This document shows, one piece after another, positions 16,157 to 23,059 of a stretch of DNA of 32,708 nt (positions are counted from its first letter, which is position 1; every line of letters starts with the position of its first letter). The notes under the pieces are model-generated. The model was not told the origin of the DNA. It worked only from the letters and a program-made list of their open reading frames with translations, and made no database searches. The stretch is from contig JAYVKG010000050.1 in NCBI GenBank assembly GCA_043768625.1, positions 1 through 32,708 on the forward strand. The letters are read 5' to 3'. The stretch is from UKL13-2 sp043768625 (GTDB taxonomy: Bacteria; Pseudomonadota; Gammaproteobacteria; Burkholderiales; Usitatibacteraceae). A program made the translations under genes and the position numbers.

Positions 16157-16185
16157 ACTATAGGCAAATAAAAACCCGCAGTCAA
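16157..16185 (-). promoter_or_regulatory. Sigma70 promoter of the dcw cluster (PmraZ)
   Basis: On the minus strand a -35 TTGACT (16180-16185) and a -10 TATAGT (16157-16162) are separated by exactly 17 bp. Predicted transcription start is near 16150, leaving a leader of about 85 nt before the mraZ GTG. It is the best promoter in this part of the window. Confidence 0.8.
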
Positions 16186-16194
16186 GCGGGTTTT
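16171..16194 (-). terminator. Hairpin terminator overlapping PmraZ
   Basis: A perfect 9-bp inverted repeat AAAACCCGC/GCGGGTTTT encloses a 6-nt loop. On the minus strand it is followed by TATTTG, giving a T-rich tail for the upstream creatininase-family gene; on the plus strand the tail is weaker. The loop is exactly the -35 hexamer of the mraZ promoter. Confidence 0.55.
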
Positions 16195-16367
16195 AGTGGT
16201 TTTTTCTTTATTTGTCAGACACTTAGCGCGTATTCCTAACGCAATTTTGCCTGTGGAAAACTTCGTTGATAATTAATTAGATATGAATCAAACCTAAAGT
16301 AACTTCACATGATTAAAACGACGGATCTGGGTAAATCGCTGTATTTTCATACACCTATCTGTTTTTC
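16195..16367. other. AT-rich intergenic stretch between mraZ promoter and creatininase gene
   Basis: Together with 16066-16194 this is a 302-bp gap. Apart from the promoter, MraZ boxes and hairpin listed separately, the remainder is AT-rich (for example GATAATTAATTAGATATGAATC around 16267-16288 in part), without an ORF, tRNA or clear repeat. It could act as an upstream element for the mraZ promoter, which is only a guess. Confidence 0.5.
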
Positions 16368-17081
16368 TCATTCAAATTTTTTTCGCCACGGTCCGTTTAG
16401 CAATTCGCGCGTTTCTGCGACCGCCACTTCCCACAGCGCGTCCATCACTTCATCCGGCTTTTGATAGTCGCCACCGAAATTGCCGTCACCGAGCAATTCG
16501 CGCGCTTGTTTGGGTGACAGTGACGCCAACTTCGAATAGTCGACTGGCACTTGCTGATGCGCAGGCTGAACCACGCCCGCCAACCGCGTGATCGGAAAAT
16601 TTTCCATCCAGGAGGCGTGCGACGCCACCGGATCAATTTGTCGCACTTTTGCCCAGGTCTGTGGCGCTTTCCACCAACTGTGGAACTTCACTTCTACAGC
16701 CGGATTATCCTGGGTCATGCGCTCGGTGACGGCAACTGCCGGCTGATTGCCGCCGTGCCCGTTTACCACCAGGATGCGCTTGAAGCCGTGCGTGACCATG
16801 CTGTCGAGCACGTCCTGCAGCAGCGCAAGATAGGTTTCAAGTTGCAGCGACACGGTGCCGGGGTAGGCCATGAAAGATGCAGTCGGGCCATATGCCACCA
16901 CCGGAAAAACCGGAATGCCCAGAGGCTCTGCCGCATCAATTGCCACCTGTTCCGACAGGATTGAATCTACCGACAGGCTCAGGTAAGCGTGTTGCTCAGT
17001 GCAACCCAGCGGCAGCACCGCACGATCATCGTGCTGCAGGTATTCCTCGATTTGCATCCAGTTGCAGTCGCGTATGCGCAT
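16368..17081 (-). CDS. Creatininase-family amidohydrolase
   Basis: Metal-dependent hydrolase of the creatininase/ArfB-like family; substrates in this family include creatinine, formamidopyrimidines and mycofactocin precursor. The 237-residue protein shows PLGCTEQHAYLSLSVDS (metal-binding Glu, His and Asp), AYPGTVSLQLETYL, VNGHGGNQPAV (metal-binding His) and HASWMEN, so the metal site looks intact. Substrate cannot be told. The start ATG 17081 has GAGGAG 6 nt upstream. It is transcribed divergently from the M28 peptidase with 93 bp between, which contains a 20-bp dyad. No pathway partner is visible, so a housekeeping or salvage role is a guess. Confidence 0.85.
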   Translation of the reverse strand: MRIRDCNWMQIEEYLQHDDRAVLPLGCTEQHAYLSLSVDSILSEQVAIDAAEPLGIPVFPVVAYGPTASFMAYPGTVSLQLETYLALLQDVLDSMVTHGFKRILVVNGHGGNQPAVAVTERMTQDNPAVEVKFHSWWKAPQTWAKVRQIDPVASHASWMENFPITRLAGVVQPAHQQVPVDYSKLASLSPKQARELLGDGNFGGDYQKPDEVMDALWEVAVAETRELLNGPWRKKFE

Positions 17082-17120
17082 GCTCTCCTCGCCGTATTAA
17101 TTGACCTGTGCAAATAGCAG

Positions 17121-17140
17121 CATAGCCGATCACGGCTATG
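17121..17140. promoter_or_regulatory. Perfect 8-bp dyad between divergent genes (possible operator)
   Basis: CATAGCCG-ATCA-CGGCTATG is a perfect inverted repeat with a 4-nt centre, sitting midway between the starts of the creatininase-family gene and the M28 peptidase gene. It has no T tail on either strand, so a protein-binding site is more likely than a terminator. No regulator gene lies next to it. Confidence 0.35.
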
Positions 17141-17174
17141 ATGACGCCATTCCTTCTTCGCTCTGGAGCAAATC

Positions 17175-18536
17175 ATGCGGTCGCCAATTGCCGGTTTTTT
17201 TCTTGCACTTGCTATGTTCAGTAGCCCCTCCTTTGCGGAGCCCCCGAAAAAGAATCCGGATATTGAAAAAATCGTCAAGGAAATTTCGGCGAAACGCATC
17301 GAAGCCACAATTCGCACCCTCGTCGGCTTCGGTACCCGCAATTCGCTTTCGGACGCGGCCAGCGACAGCACAGGCATTGGCGCGGCGCGGCGCTGGATTA
17401 AAAGCGAACTGGAGCGCTGCAACGCCGCTAGTGGCAATCGAATGGTGGTCGCATTTGATGAACATCTGGCACCTGTAAGCGCGCGCGTTGCGCAACCGAC
17501 GCCGATCATCAATGTGGTCGCCACCCTGCCGGGCGAACAAGCCGAAAGCCGCGATCGAATCTACGTCGTCAGCGGTCATTACGATTCCATGCGCAGCACG
17601 CCGACCGAACCCGACGGATTGGCACCCGGCGCAAACGACGACGCCTCCGGTACGGCGGCGGTGATCGAGATGGCATGCGTGATGTCGAAATATAAATTCA
17701 ACGCCACCCTCATTTTCATCACCGTTGCCGGTGAAGAACAAGGTTTGCTTGGCTCGACATTTTTCGCCAAGGCGGCAAAGGCAAAAGGCATGAACATCGC
17801 AGGCATGATTACCAACGACATCATCGGCAACACCCGGGGCTCGGATGGCAAAGTGGTGCGCGACCGTGTGCGGCTATTTGCCGAAGGCATTCCACCGCTG
17901 AAGGAAATGCCGGAGGATTGGCTCACACTGATCCGCACCGGTGGCGAAAACGATTCGCCGGCCCGCCAACTTGCCAGGTACATCAAAGCGGCTGGCGAGC
18001 GCTACGTGCCGAAGATGAACGTGGATCTGATTTACCGCCGCGACCGTTATTTGCGTGGCGGCGATCATTTTCCGTTCCTCGATGCGGGCTACGCGGCGGT
18101 GCGCATGACGGAGCCGAACGAAGATTTTCACCATCAACATCAAAATGTGCGCGTCGAAAACGGTGTGCAGTTTGGCGACTTGCCCGAATTCGTGGATTTT
18201 GCCTACACCGCTGAGGTAGCGCGGGTGAACGCAGCAGCACTGGCTTCGCTCGCCACCGGTCCTGCCGCCCCGGCGGAAGTGTTGATGGAAAATCTGGTGC
18301 TCGACAACAACACCACCTTCCGCTGGGCCGCAAGCGCTGAGCCAGATGTGACCGGCTATCGCATCGTATGGCGCGAGACCACCGCGCCGTTCTGGCAGAA
18401 GTCGGAAGACGTCGGCAAGGTGACACGCACCACCATCTACGGCGTGTCGAAAGACAATGTGGTGTTTGGATTGCAGGCGCTGGACAAAGATGGCAATGCA
18501 AGCGTGGTGACTTTCCCTAAGCCGTTTCGGCGCTGA
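17175..18536 (+). CDS. Secreted M28-family zinc aminopeptidase with C-terminal FnIII-like domain
   Basis: Exported peptidase of 453 residues. A Sec signal peptide is clear (MRSPIAGFFLALAMFSSPSFA, cleavage likely before E22). The M28 core has VVSGHYDS (H135), GANDDASGT (bridging D155), AGEEQG (E187 catalytic, E188 ligand), NDIIGN (D215) and DFHHQHQNV with the last histidine ligand, so the two-zinc site is complete. From about residue 290 a region reading FRWAASAEPDVTGYRIVWRET ... VVFGLQALDKDGNAS looks like a fibronectin type III repeat and may bind substrate or cell wall. GGAG lies 8 nt before the ATG. Likely periplasmic or extracellular; substrate unknown. Confidence 0.88.
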   Translation: MRSPIAGFFLALAMFSSPSFAEPPKKNPDIEKIVKEISAKRIEATIRTLVGFGTRNSLSDAASDSTGIGAARRWIKSELERCNAASGNRMVVAFDEHLAPVSARVAQPTPIINVVATLPGEQAESRDRIYVVSGHYDSMRSTPTEPDGLAPGANDDASGTAAVIEMACVMSKYKFNATLIFITVAGEEQGLLGSTFFAKAAKAKGMNIAGMITNDIIGNTRGSDGKVVRDRVRLFAEGIPPLKEMPEDWLTLIRTGGENDSPARQLARYIKAAGERYVPKMNVDLIYRRDRYLRGGDHFPFLDAGYAAVRMTEPNEDFHHQHQNVRVENGVQFGDLPEFVDFAYTAEVARVNAAALASLATGPAAPAEVLMENLVLDNNTTFRWAASAEPDVTGYRIVWRETTAPFWQKSEDVGKVTRTTIYGVSKDNVVFGLQALDKDGNASVVTFPKPFRR

Positions 18537-18994
18537 GCCTTAGCGCTGCCAAATTACTAAATAAATGGCGGAAAAGTTGCCCTCGCCGACCAGTCGGCAA
18601 ACGGATAACGCTGCCATTGCTTGAGGGCGTATTGTTTCCAAACAGCAGGCAGAAACGTCAATCGCCATGTTTCAGCTCAAGACCGCCCACTCGCTATATG
18701 TGCAGACTGCATGTGGTCTACATCAAGTCCAACAGTCAACTCTATCGATTCAACCCAAGTGCGCCCGCTACATAAAAAAAATGTTTCCCTGCCTGCTATG
18801 GTCCTGTATCTGTGGCCACGACTAACGCGACAGGCGTTGGTCAGCCACGCTTCCAGCATCCCAACCGCGTTGAAAAAACGCTAAACAGCCGACCGGACCC
18901 CGCGCTCAGGTGCGCCTTTTATTGCCGGATGGGGGTGACACGCAACACGCTGGGAATGACATGAATCAGCGCAATCAACATCATCGTCAACCCG
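18537..18994. other. 458-bp intergenic region, nothing firm
   Basis: Between the M28 gene and the convergent DUF3460 gene I see no credible ORF. A weak fold is possible (GCCCTC at 18579-18584 with GAGGGC at 18623-18628, enclosing CCGAC-CA-GTCGG) that could be a factor-assisted terminator for the M28 gene. ORFs here lack start signals and family likeness. Confidence 0.4.
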
Positions 18995-19192
18995 CTACGA
19001 TGCCTTGTCTTTTGGCAGCGGAAAATAGGCATAAGGCTGCTTCGGTGCCGCCGACTCATCCTGTCTTTTCAGTTCTTCAAGGTTCTGCTTTTTGTCCCAC
19101 CACGTCGCGCGGTTGGTTTTTTGCAATTCTTTCAGTTCCGGCTTTTTGTCCATCAGTTCGCGAATAAATTTGGTGAGATCGGATTCGTACAC
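18995..19192 (-). CDS. DUF3460 family small protein
   Basis: A 65-residue soluble protein beginning MYESDLTKFIRELMDKKPELKELQKTNRATWWDKK, which matches the pattern of the DUF3460 family (YxSDxTxFLxxL...P...xxQxxGRAxWWDK) common in Betaproteobacteria. The C-terminus ends PKQPYAYFPLPKDKAS, again with the family's QPYxY motif. The start codon is GTG at 19192; only a weak GGAA is upstream. The gene stands alone, convergent to the M28 peptidase and divergent from glrK. Function is unknown in the family. The short conserved length and absence of a membrane segment argue for a cytoplasmic protein. Confidence 0.83.
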   Translation of the reverse strand: MYESDLTKFIRELMDKKPELKELQKTNRATWWDKKQNLEELKRQDESAAPKQPYAYFPLPKDKAS

Positions 19193-19258
19193 GGCAGTTT
19201 CCGCAACGGGGGGTCAACCTTCATCTTATCATTGCTATGCTTGCGAGTTGCGAAAAAC

Positions 19259-19273
19259 TGGCATGGCCCTTGC
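19259..19273 (+). promoter_or_regulatory. Sigma54-type promoter upstream of glrK
   Basis: TGGCATGGCCCTTGC has the invariant GG and GC dinucleotides exactly 10 bp apart and matches TGGCAYRN4TTGC. The predicted start is near 19285, only about 8 nt before the first ATG of glrK (19293) but 44 nt before the second in-frame ATG (19329). No TGTC-N10-GACA site is visible upstream. Confidence 0.6.
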
Positions 19274-19292
19274 CTGATTATGTTGCCGATAC

Positions 19293-20777
19293 ATGACTAA
19301 AAATAGCCCAAACAGCGATAAGCCGTTCATGGAACTTCGTTACCCGCAGTCTTTTCTGGGCTTGCTGCTGGTCGGTTTTGCCATTGTTGCATTGCCTTTG
19401 ATTGCCGGCCTGGTTTCCAACGCATTTTCGATTGAACGCCTATCCGAACAGAGCCAGAAAGCGGTATTCAACGCCACCGTTGCGACGCAAAATGCGCGGC
19501 AGCTTTCCACCATCGCGCTGGCGATGGAGCGCTCCGCGCGTTTCTTTGCCGTCTCGGGTGACCGTGACTTGATTGAAGCGTACAAACAATCCCGCGAAAG
19601 TTTTCAAAAACTTCTTAGCCAGTTCGACACGCTGCCATTGGCACCTGAAATGCGGGCGGCGGCCGAGCTGGTGCAGCAGCGAGAAACCGCTATCTATGCG
19701 CTGCTCACTGAACGGCCATCCTCACCGGATTTGAGCCGTCGGTTCGAGCGTGATTTCGCCGATCTCTCAATTCGTACGCAGTCACTGAACGCGCTGGCCA
19801 CCCAGTTGATTGAACAGGAGGTCGCGGCTTTAAAGACTTCGGCTGCGAGGTCGCGCAATCAGGTCGTCTGGCAGTTATTGGCGATCATTCCGTCGGCATT
19901 ACTCTTGATCGCCGGTTTCACCTATTTGCTGGCTCGGCCGATCCGCGATCTTGGTGAGGCTATCCACCGCTTGGGTGAAGGCAAATTGGCAAAGCGCATT
20001 CGCGTCAGCGGCCCGCACGATATTAAAATGTTGGGGGAACAACTGGATTGGCTGCGGCAGAGACTGATTTCACTTGAAGATCAGAAGACGCGTTTCTTTC
20101 AGCATGTTTCGCACGAACTCAAAACACCGCTCACGGCGTTGCGCGAAGGTTCCGACTTGCTTAGTGATGAAGTCGTCGGCAAACTCACCGACGAACAGCG
20201 GGAGGTTGCCGGCATTCTCAAGCAGAATTCGCTGACCCTCGAAAAATTGATCCAGGACTTGCTAACCTATTCACAAACACAATCTGCCGACCGCCTGGGC
20301 CGCAAGACCGCGCTGCAGATCAAAGCGATACAGCTGCGGGACCTGATCGATGAGGTGATCAACGCGCAACGGCTCGCAATCATCGCCAAATCCATCACCG
20401 TGAAACGTGAGTGTGAAAAAACTTCATTCCAGGGTGACGCTGAAAAATTGCGGGTTGTAATCGATAATCTGCTGTCAAATGCCATTAAATATTCACCGAA
20501 GGGAGGCAGCGTCATTTTGCGCTTGCTTAAGCAAGATAACAGCATCGTGATTGAGGTGATCGACTCCGGTCCGGGCATTGCAGTGGAGGATCGCGAGCGG
20601 ATTTTCGATCCTTTTTATCGTGGCAAACACGCTGCGGTATCGGTCGTTAAAGGCAGCGGGTTGGGGCTGGCAATCGTGCGCGACTATGTTGAAATGCATC
20701 AAGGCTCGGTGCAGACGGTGGCGGCGGCGGGCGCGCACTTTCGGGTTATTTTGCCCAAGACGCCGGCATCCAATTGA
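19293..20777 (+). CDS. glrK: Sensor histidine kinase GlrK (QseE) type
   Basis: Inner-membrane sensor kinase of the GlrK/GlrR system that responds to envelope stress in enterobacteria. The 494-residue product has TM1 near 21-45 (LGLLLVGFAIVALPLIAGLV), a periplasmic sensor helix bundle with ALAMERSARFFAVSGDRDL, TM2 near 193-213, a HAMP linker (ARPIRDLGEAIHRLGEGKL), the dimerisation H-box HVSHELKTPLTALREG with phosphoacceptor H274, N-box DNLLSNAIKYS, DSGPGI and GSGLGLAIV. The block after the histidine (GSDLLSDEVVGKLTDEQREV) closely follows E. coli GlrK. ATG 19293 is used, but ATG 19329 (MELRYPQSFLG) is nearer the family start; neither has a clear ribosome site. Confidence 0.93.
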   Translation: MTKNSPNSDKPFMELRYPQSFLGLLLVGFAIVALPLIAGLVSNAFSIERLSEQSQKAVFNATVATQNARQLSTIALAMERSARFFAVSGDRDLIEAYKQSRESFQKLLSQFDTLPLAPEMRAAAELVQQRETAIYALLTERPSSPDLSRRFERDFADLSIRTQSLNALATQLIEQEVAALKTSAARSRNQVVWQLLAIIPSALLLIAGFTYLLARPIRDLGEAIHRLGEGKLAKRIRVSGPHDIKMLGEQLDWLRQRLISLEDQKTRFFQHVSHELKTPLTALREGSDLLSDEVVGKLTDEQREVAGILKQNSLTLEKLIQDLLTYSQTQSADRLGRKTALQIKAIQLRDLIDEVINAQRLAIIAKSITVKRECEKTSFQGDAEKLRVVIDNLLSNAIKYSPKGGSVILRLLKQDNSIVIEVIDSGPGIAVEDRERIFDPFYRGKHAAVSVVKGSGLGLAIVRDYVEMHQGSVQTVAAAGAHFRVILPKTPASN

Positions 20778-20787
20778 TGGAAACCTC

Positions 20788-21450
20788 ATGAAAATAAATG
20801 GGATCCTGCTACTGGTACCGGCTTTTCTGTGTACCGCATGCGCGCTATCACCGGAACGCAGCGCGCCAGCGCCGGCAGGGGTAATTGCGCAGCCTTCCGA
20901 AGCCGATCAACTGCTCGCATACCTGATGCCTACGCGCAAACTTGACGCGCGTGATTTTTTGATCGAACGCGAGCAGGTGCGTAATGCGTTCCGCGCAGAC
21001 AAATCCGAATTCAACCGCGTCAAGCTAGCCTTGTTGTTGGCGGCGGTGCCGGCGTCAGCGATGTCATCCACCACAGTGGCAAGCACGAACGCAAACGCAA
21101 GTGACGACGCCGAGCTCATCGCGCTGCTTGAGCCCATGCTGAACACCACCAGCGGCCTGGCGACAGGCGCTCCAGTCCGCCCCACCAACACCGAGCTGCG
21201 CGGGTTGGCGATGCTGATGCATAGCCTCGCGCTCGAGCGAAAAAAGTTGCGCGAGCAGTGGCGCGAAGCGCAAGCGCGGCTGAATGCATTGCGGCGCGAT
21301 GATACCAAAGACGTTGAAATGCGCGGCTTGCGCGCACGCGTGGAAGAGCTGGAACGCAAACTGGCTGCGCTCAAATCGATCGACCGCAGCGTTAATCGCC
21401 GCTCCGAGGTGCAACGCGTCGACCCTCCCCGCATGGAGCTGCCAAAGTGA
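20788..21450 (+). CDS. QseG-like lipoprotein between glrK and glrR
   Basis: In E. coli the gene between qseE and qseF encodes the outer-membrane lipoprotein QseG, which interacts with the sensor kinase. This 220-residue product occupies the same place and has the same plan: a lipoprotein signal MKINGILLLVPAFLCTAC with the acylated cysteine at residue 18, a middle helical region (LLAYLMPTRKLDARDFLIEREQVRNAF), and a C-terminal coiled coil (about 155-205, LERKKLREQWREAQARLNAL ... VEELERKLAAL). The lipobox is atypical, having Cys at -3. The ATG at 20788 is 10 nt after glrK; the stop TGA overlaps the GTG start of glrR. Sequence likeness to QseG is weak, so the name rests on position. Confidence 0.75.
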   Translation: MKINGILLLVPAFLCTACALSPERSAPAPAGVIAQPSEADQLLAYLMPTRKLDARDFLIEREQVRNAFRADKSEFNRVKLALLLAAVPASAMSSTTVASTNANASDDAELIALLEPMLNTTSGLATGAPVRPTNTELRGLAMLMHSLALERKKLREQWREAQARLNALRRDDTKDVEMRGLRARVEELERKLAALKSIDRSVNRRSEVQRVDPPRMELPK

Positions 21451-22838
21451 ATCGCCCACAGATGCACAACTTACTATTGGTTGACGATGATCCTGATCTC
21501 CTGAAGCTGCTATCGATTCGCCTGAAGGCGAGCGGGTTTCGGGCCACCACGGCCGGTAGTGGCGAGCAGGCGCTGTCGATGATTGCGGGCGAAAGACCGG
21601 ATTTGGTGATTACTGATTTGCGCATGGCCGGCCTGGATGGCATGGCGCTGTTTCATGAAATCGAACGCCGTCACACCGGCTTGCCGGTCATTATCCTGAC
21701 CGCCCACGGCACCATTCCCGATGCCGTCGCGGCGACCCGCCAGGGGGTATTTGGCTACATCACCAAGCCTTATGACGCGCACGAATTGCTGGCGCAGGTG
21801 CGGCGCGCGCTGTCCCTGCATGGCAGCGCTGGCGCGACCCTTTCGGGCGCTGGGGTGAAAGCTGTATCAAGCAAAACCGATGCAGCGTGGCGTAGTGAAA
21901 TTGTTACCCGAAGTCCGGCAATGGAGGACTTATTGATGCGTGCCGAACGCATTGCGCTGGGTGATGCGAGTGTCCTTATTCAGGGCGAAAGCGGCACCGG
22001 AAAGGAATTGCTGGCCCGCGCGGTGCATCGCGCCAGCCGTCGCGCCGACGGTCCTTTTGTCGCCATCAATTGTGGTGCCATTCCGGAGGCGTTGCTGGAG
22101 TCTGAATTGTTTGGCCACAGGAAAGGGGCGTTCACCGGCGCGACTTCGGACCATCCCGGTCTGTTCGTTGCAGCCCATTCAGGCAGCCTGCTTCTCGATG
22201 AAATTGGCGACATGCCGCTGTCGTTGCAAGTGAAGCTTCTACGGGTTCTGGAAGCCCGCGAAGTCCGCGCGGTCGGCTCGACCAAGACTATCGCGGTGGA
22301 CGTGCGCGTCATTTCGGCCAGCCACCTTGATTTGAATCAGGCAAAAAAAGACGGGGTTTTTCGCGAGGATTTATTTTATCGGCTGAACGTTGTCACCCTC
22401 AAGTTGCCTGCGCTGCGCGAACGCCGCGAAGACATCCCCTTGCTGGTGTCGACTTTCCTGAAGCAACTTTCCAAACGCTATGACAAGAACGTGAACGCCC
22501 TGTCGCACGACGCGCTGGAAATGATGGGTGCCGCCACCTGGCCCGGCAACGTTCGTCAGTTGTACAATGTGGTGGAACAAGTCGTGGCGCTCTCCTCAGG
22601 CGAAATTGTCTCGACCAAAATTGTCGAGCAGGCCATGCAGATGGAATTGCAGGGACTTGATTCTTTCGAAGAAGCGCGGCGCCGTTTTGAGTACGACTAC
22701 CTGACCCGCTTGCTGAAACTTACCCAGGGCAATGTAACGCAAGCGGCAAAACTGGCTAAACGCAATCGCACCGAATTCTACAAACTGCTGCTGCGCCACG
22801 CCATCGAGGCGGCCCACTTTAAGCAAACCGATGGCTGA
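21447..22838 (+). CDS. glrR: Sigma54-dependent response regulator GlrR (QseF) type
   Basis: Phosphorylation-dependent activator of RNA polymerase-sigma54. The 463-residue product has a receiver domain (LLLVDDDPDLL, phosphoacceptor D57, K107 in ITKPYD), an AAA+ domain with Walker A GESGTGKE (180-187), the sigma54-contacting loop GAFTGA (227-232), Walker B LLLDEIGD (248-255) and R-finger region FREDLFYRLNVV, and a C-terminal Fis-type HTH (LTQGNVTQAAKLAKRNRTEFYKLL). All motifs needed for sigma54 activation are intact. The start is GTG 21447, overlapping the lipoprotein stop (GTGA). Its likely targets are the TGTC-N10-GACA sites just downstream at 22878-22959. Confidence 0.94.
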   Translation: MNRPQMHNLLLVDDDPDLLKLLSIRLKASGFRATTAGSGEQALSMIAGERPDLVITDLRMAGLDGMALFHEIERRHTGLPVIILTAHGTIPDAVAATRQGVFGYITKPYDAHELLAQVRRALSLHGSAGATLSGAGVKAVSSKTDAAWRSEIVTRSPAMEDLLMRAERIALGDASVLIQGESGTGKELLARAVHRASRRADGPFVAINCGAIPEALLESELFGHRKGAFTGATSDHPGLFVAAHSGSLLLDEIGDMPLSLQVKLLRVLEAREVRAVGSTKTIAVDVRVISASHLDLNQAKKDGVFREDLFYRLNVVTLKLPALRERREDIPLLVSTFLKQLSKRYDKNVNALSHDALEMMGAATWPGNVRQLYNVVEQVVALSSGEIVSTKIVEQAMQMELQGLDSFEEARRRFEYDYLTRLLKLTQGNVTQAAKLAKRNRTEFYKLLLRHAIEAAHFKQTDG

Positions 22839-22877
22839 CTCTCGAAATGCAGAAAACGTCGCATCATTACGCCGGAT

Positions 22878-22895
22878 TGTCTCCGTTTGGCGACA
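22878..22895 (+). promoter_or_regulatory. GlrR activator site 1 (TGTC-N10-GACA)
   Basis: TGTCTCCGTTTGGCGACA fits the TGTC-N10-GACA motif described for GlrR in enterobacteria with no mismatch. It lies about 166-183 bp upstream of the predicted sigma54 start, a normal enhancer distance, and shares the core GTTTGGCGACA with site 2. Confidence 0.75.
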
Positions 22896-22910
22896 AAAAT
22901 TCTTATTTTA

Positions 22911-22923
22911 AATCAACACTTTA
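22911..22923 (+). promoter_or_regulatory. IHF-like site
   Basis: AATCAACACTTTA fits the IHF consensus WATCAANNNNTTR at every defined position. It lies between the two GlrR sites. IHF bending is common at sigma54 promoters. A second, poorer AATCAA match occurs at 22986-22998, between site 2 and the promoter. Confidence 0.45.
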
Positions 22924-22941
22924 TGGGATCGCCCTTTTTAG

Positions 22942-22959
22942 TGTCGCTGTTTGGCGACA
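22942..22959 (+). promoter_or_regulatory. GlrR activator site 2 (TGTC-N10-GACA)
   Basis: TGTCGCTGTTTGGCGACA again fits with no mismatch and lies 64 bp (about six helical turns) after site 1, on the same face. The flanks extend it to a perfect 12-bp inverted repeat TTTTAGTGTCGC/GCGACACTAAAA (22938-22963). It lies about 102-119 bp upstream of the predicted start. Confidence 0.78.
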
Positions 22960-23034
22960 CTAAAAGCGTCCAAACGAGGCTAAAGAATCAACGAATGCAT
23001 CTTAAGTAATTGTTTTTAAAACAATTAAAACTTC

Positions 23035-23050
23035 TGGCACGGGGGTTGCA
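23035..23050 (+). promoter_or_regulatory. Consensus sigma54 promoter for the intergenic transcript
   Basis: TGGCACGGGGGTTGCA matches TGGCACGN4TTGCW at every defined position, with GG (23036-23037) and GC (23048-23049) 10 bp apart. The predicted start is 23059-23062, exactly where the 5' arm of the predicted RNA stem begins. Just upstream is a 10-bp AT-rich inverted repeat TAATTGTTTT/AAAACAATTA (23007-23027). Confidence 0.85.
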
Positions 23051-23059
23051 TATATACAC

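Noticed and set aside
17136..17741. 201-codon minus-strand ORF opposite the M28 peptidase gene
   Set aside because: Overlaps the signal peptide and catalytic core of a convincing gene; its own sequence shows no recognisable domain.
18621..18884. 87-codon ORF after the M28 gene
   Set aside because: No start signal, no recognisable motif, and poor codon use compared with neighbours.
22938..22963. Rho-independent terminator of glrR
   Set aside because: The 12-bp inverted repeat has no T tail on either strand and coincides exactly with a GlrR motif.
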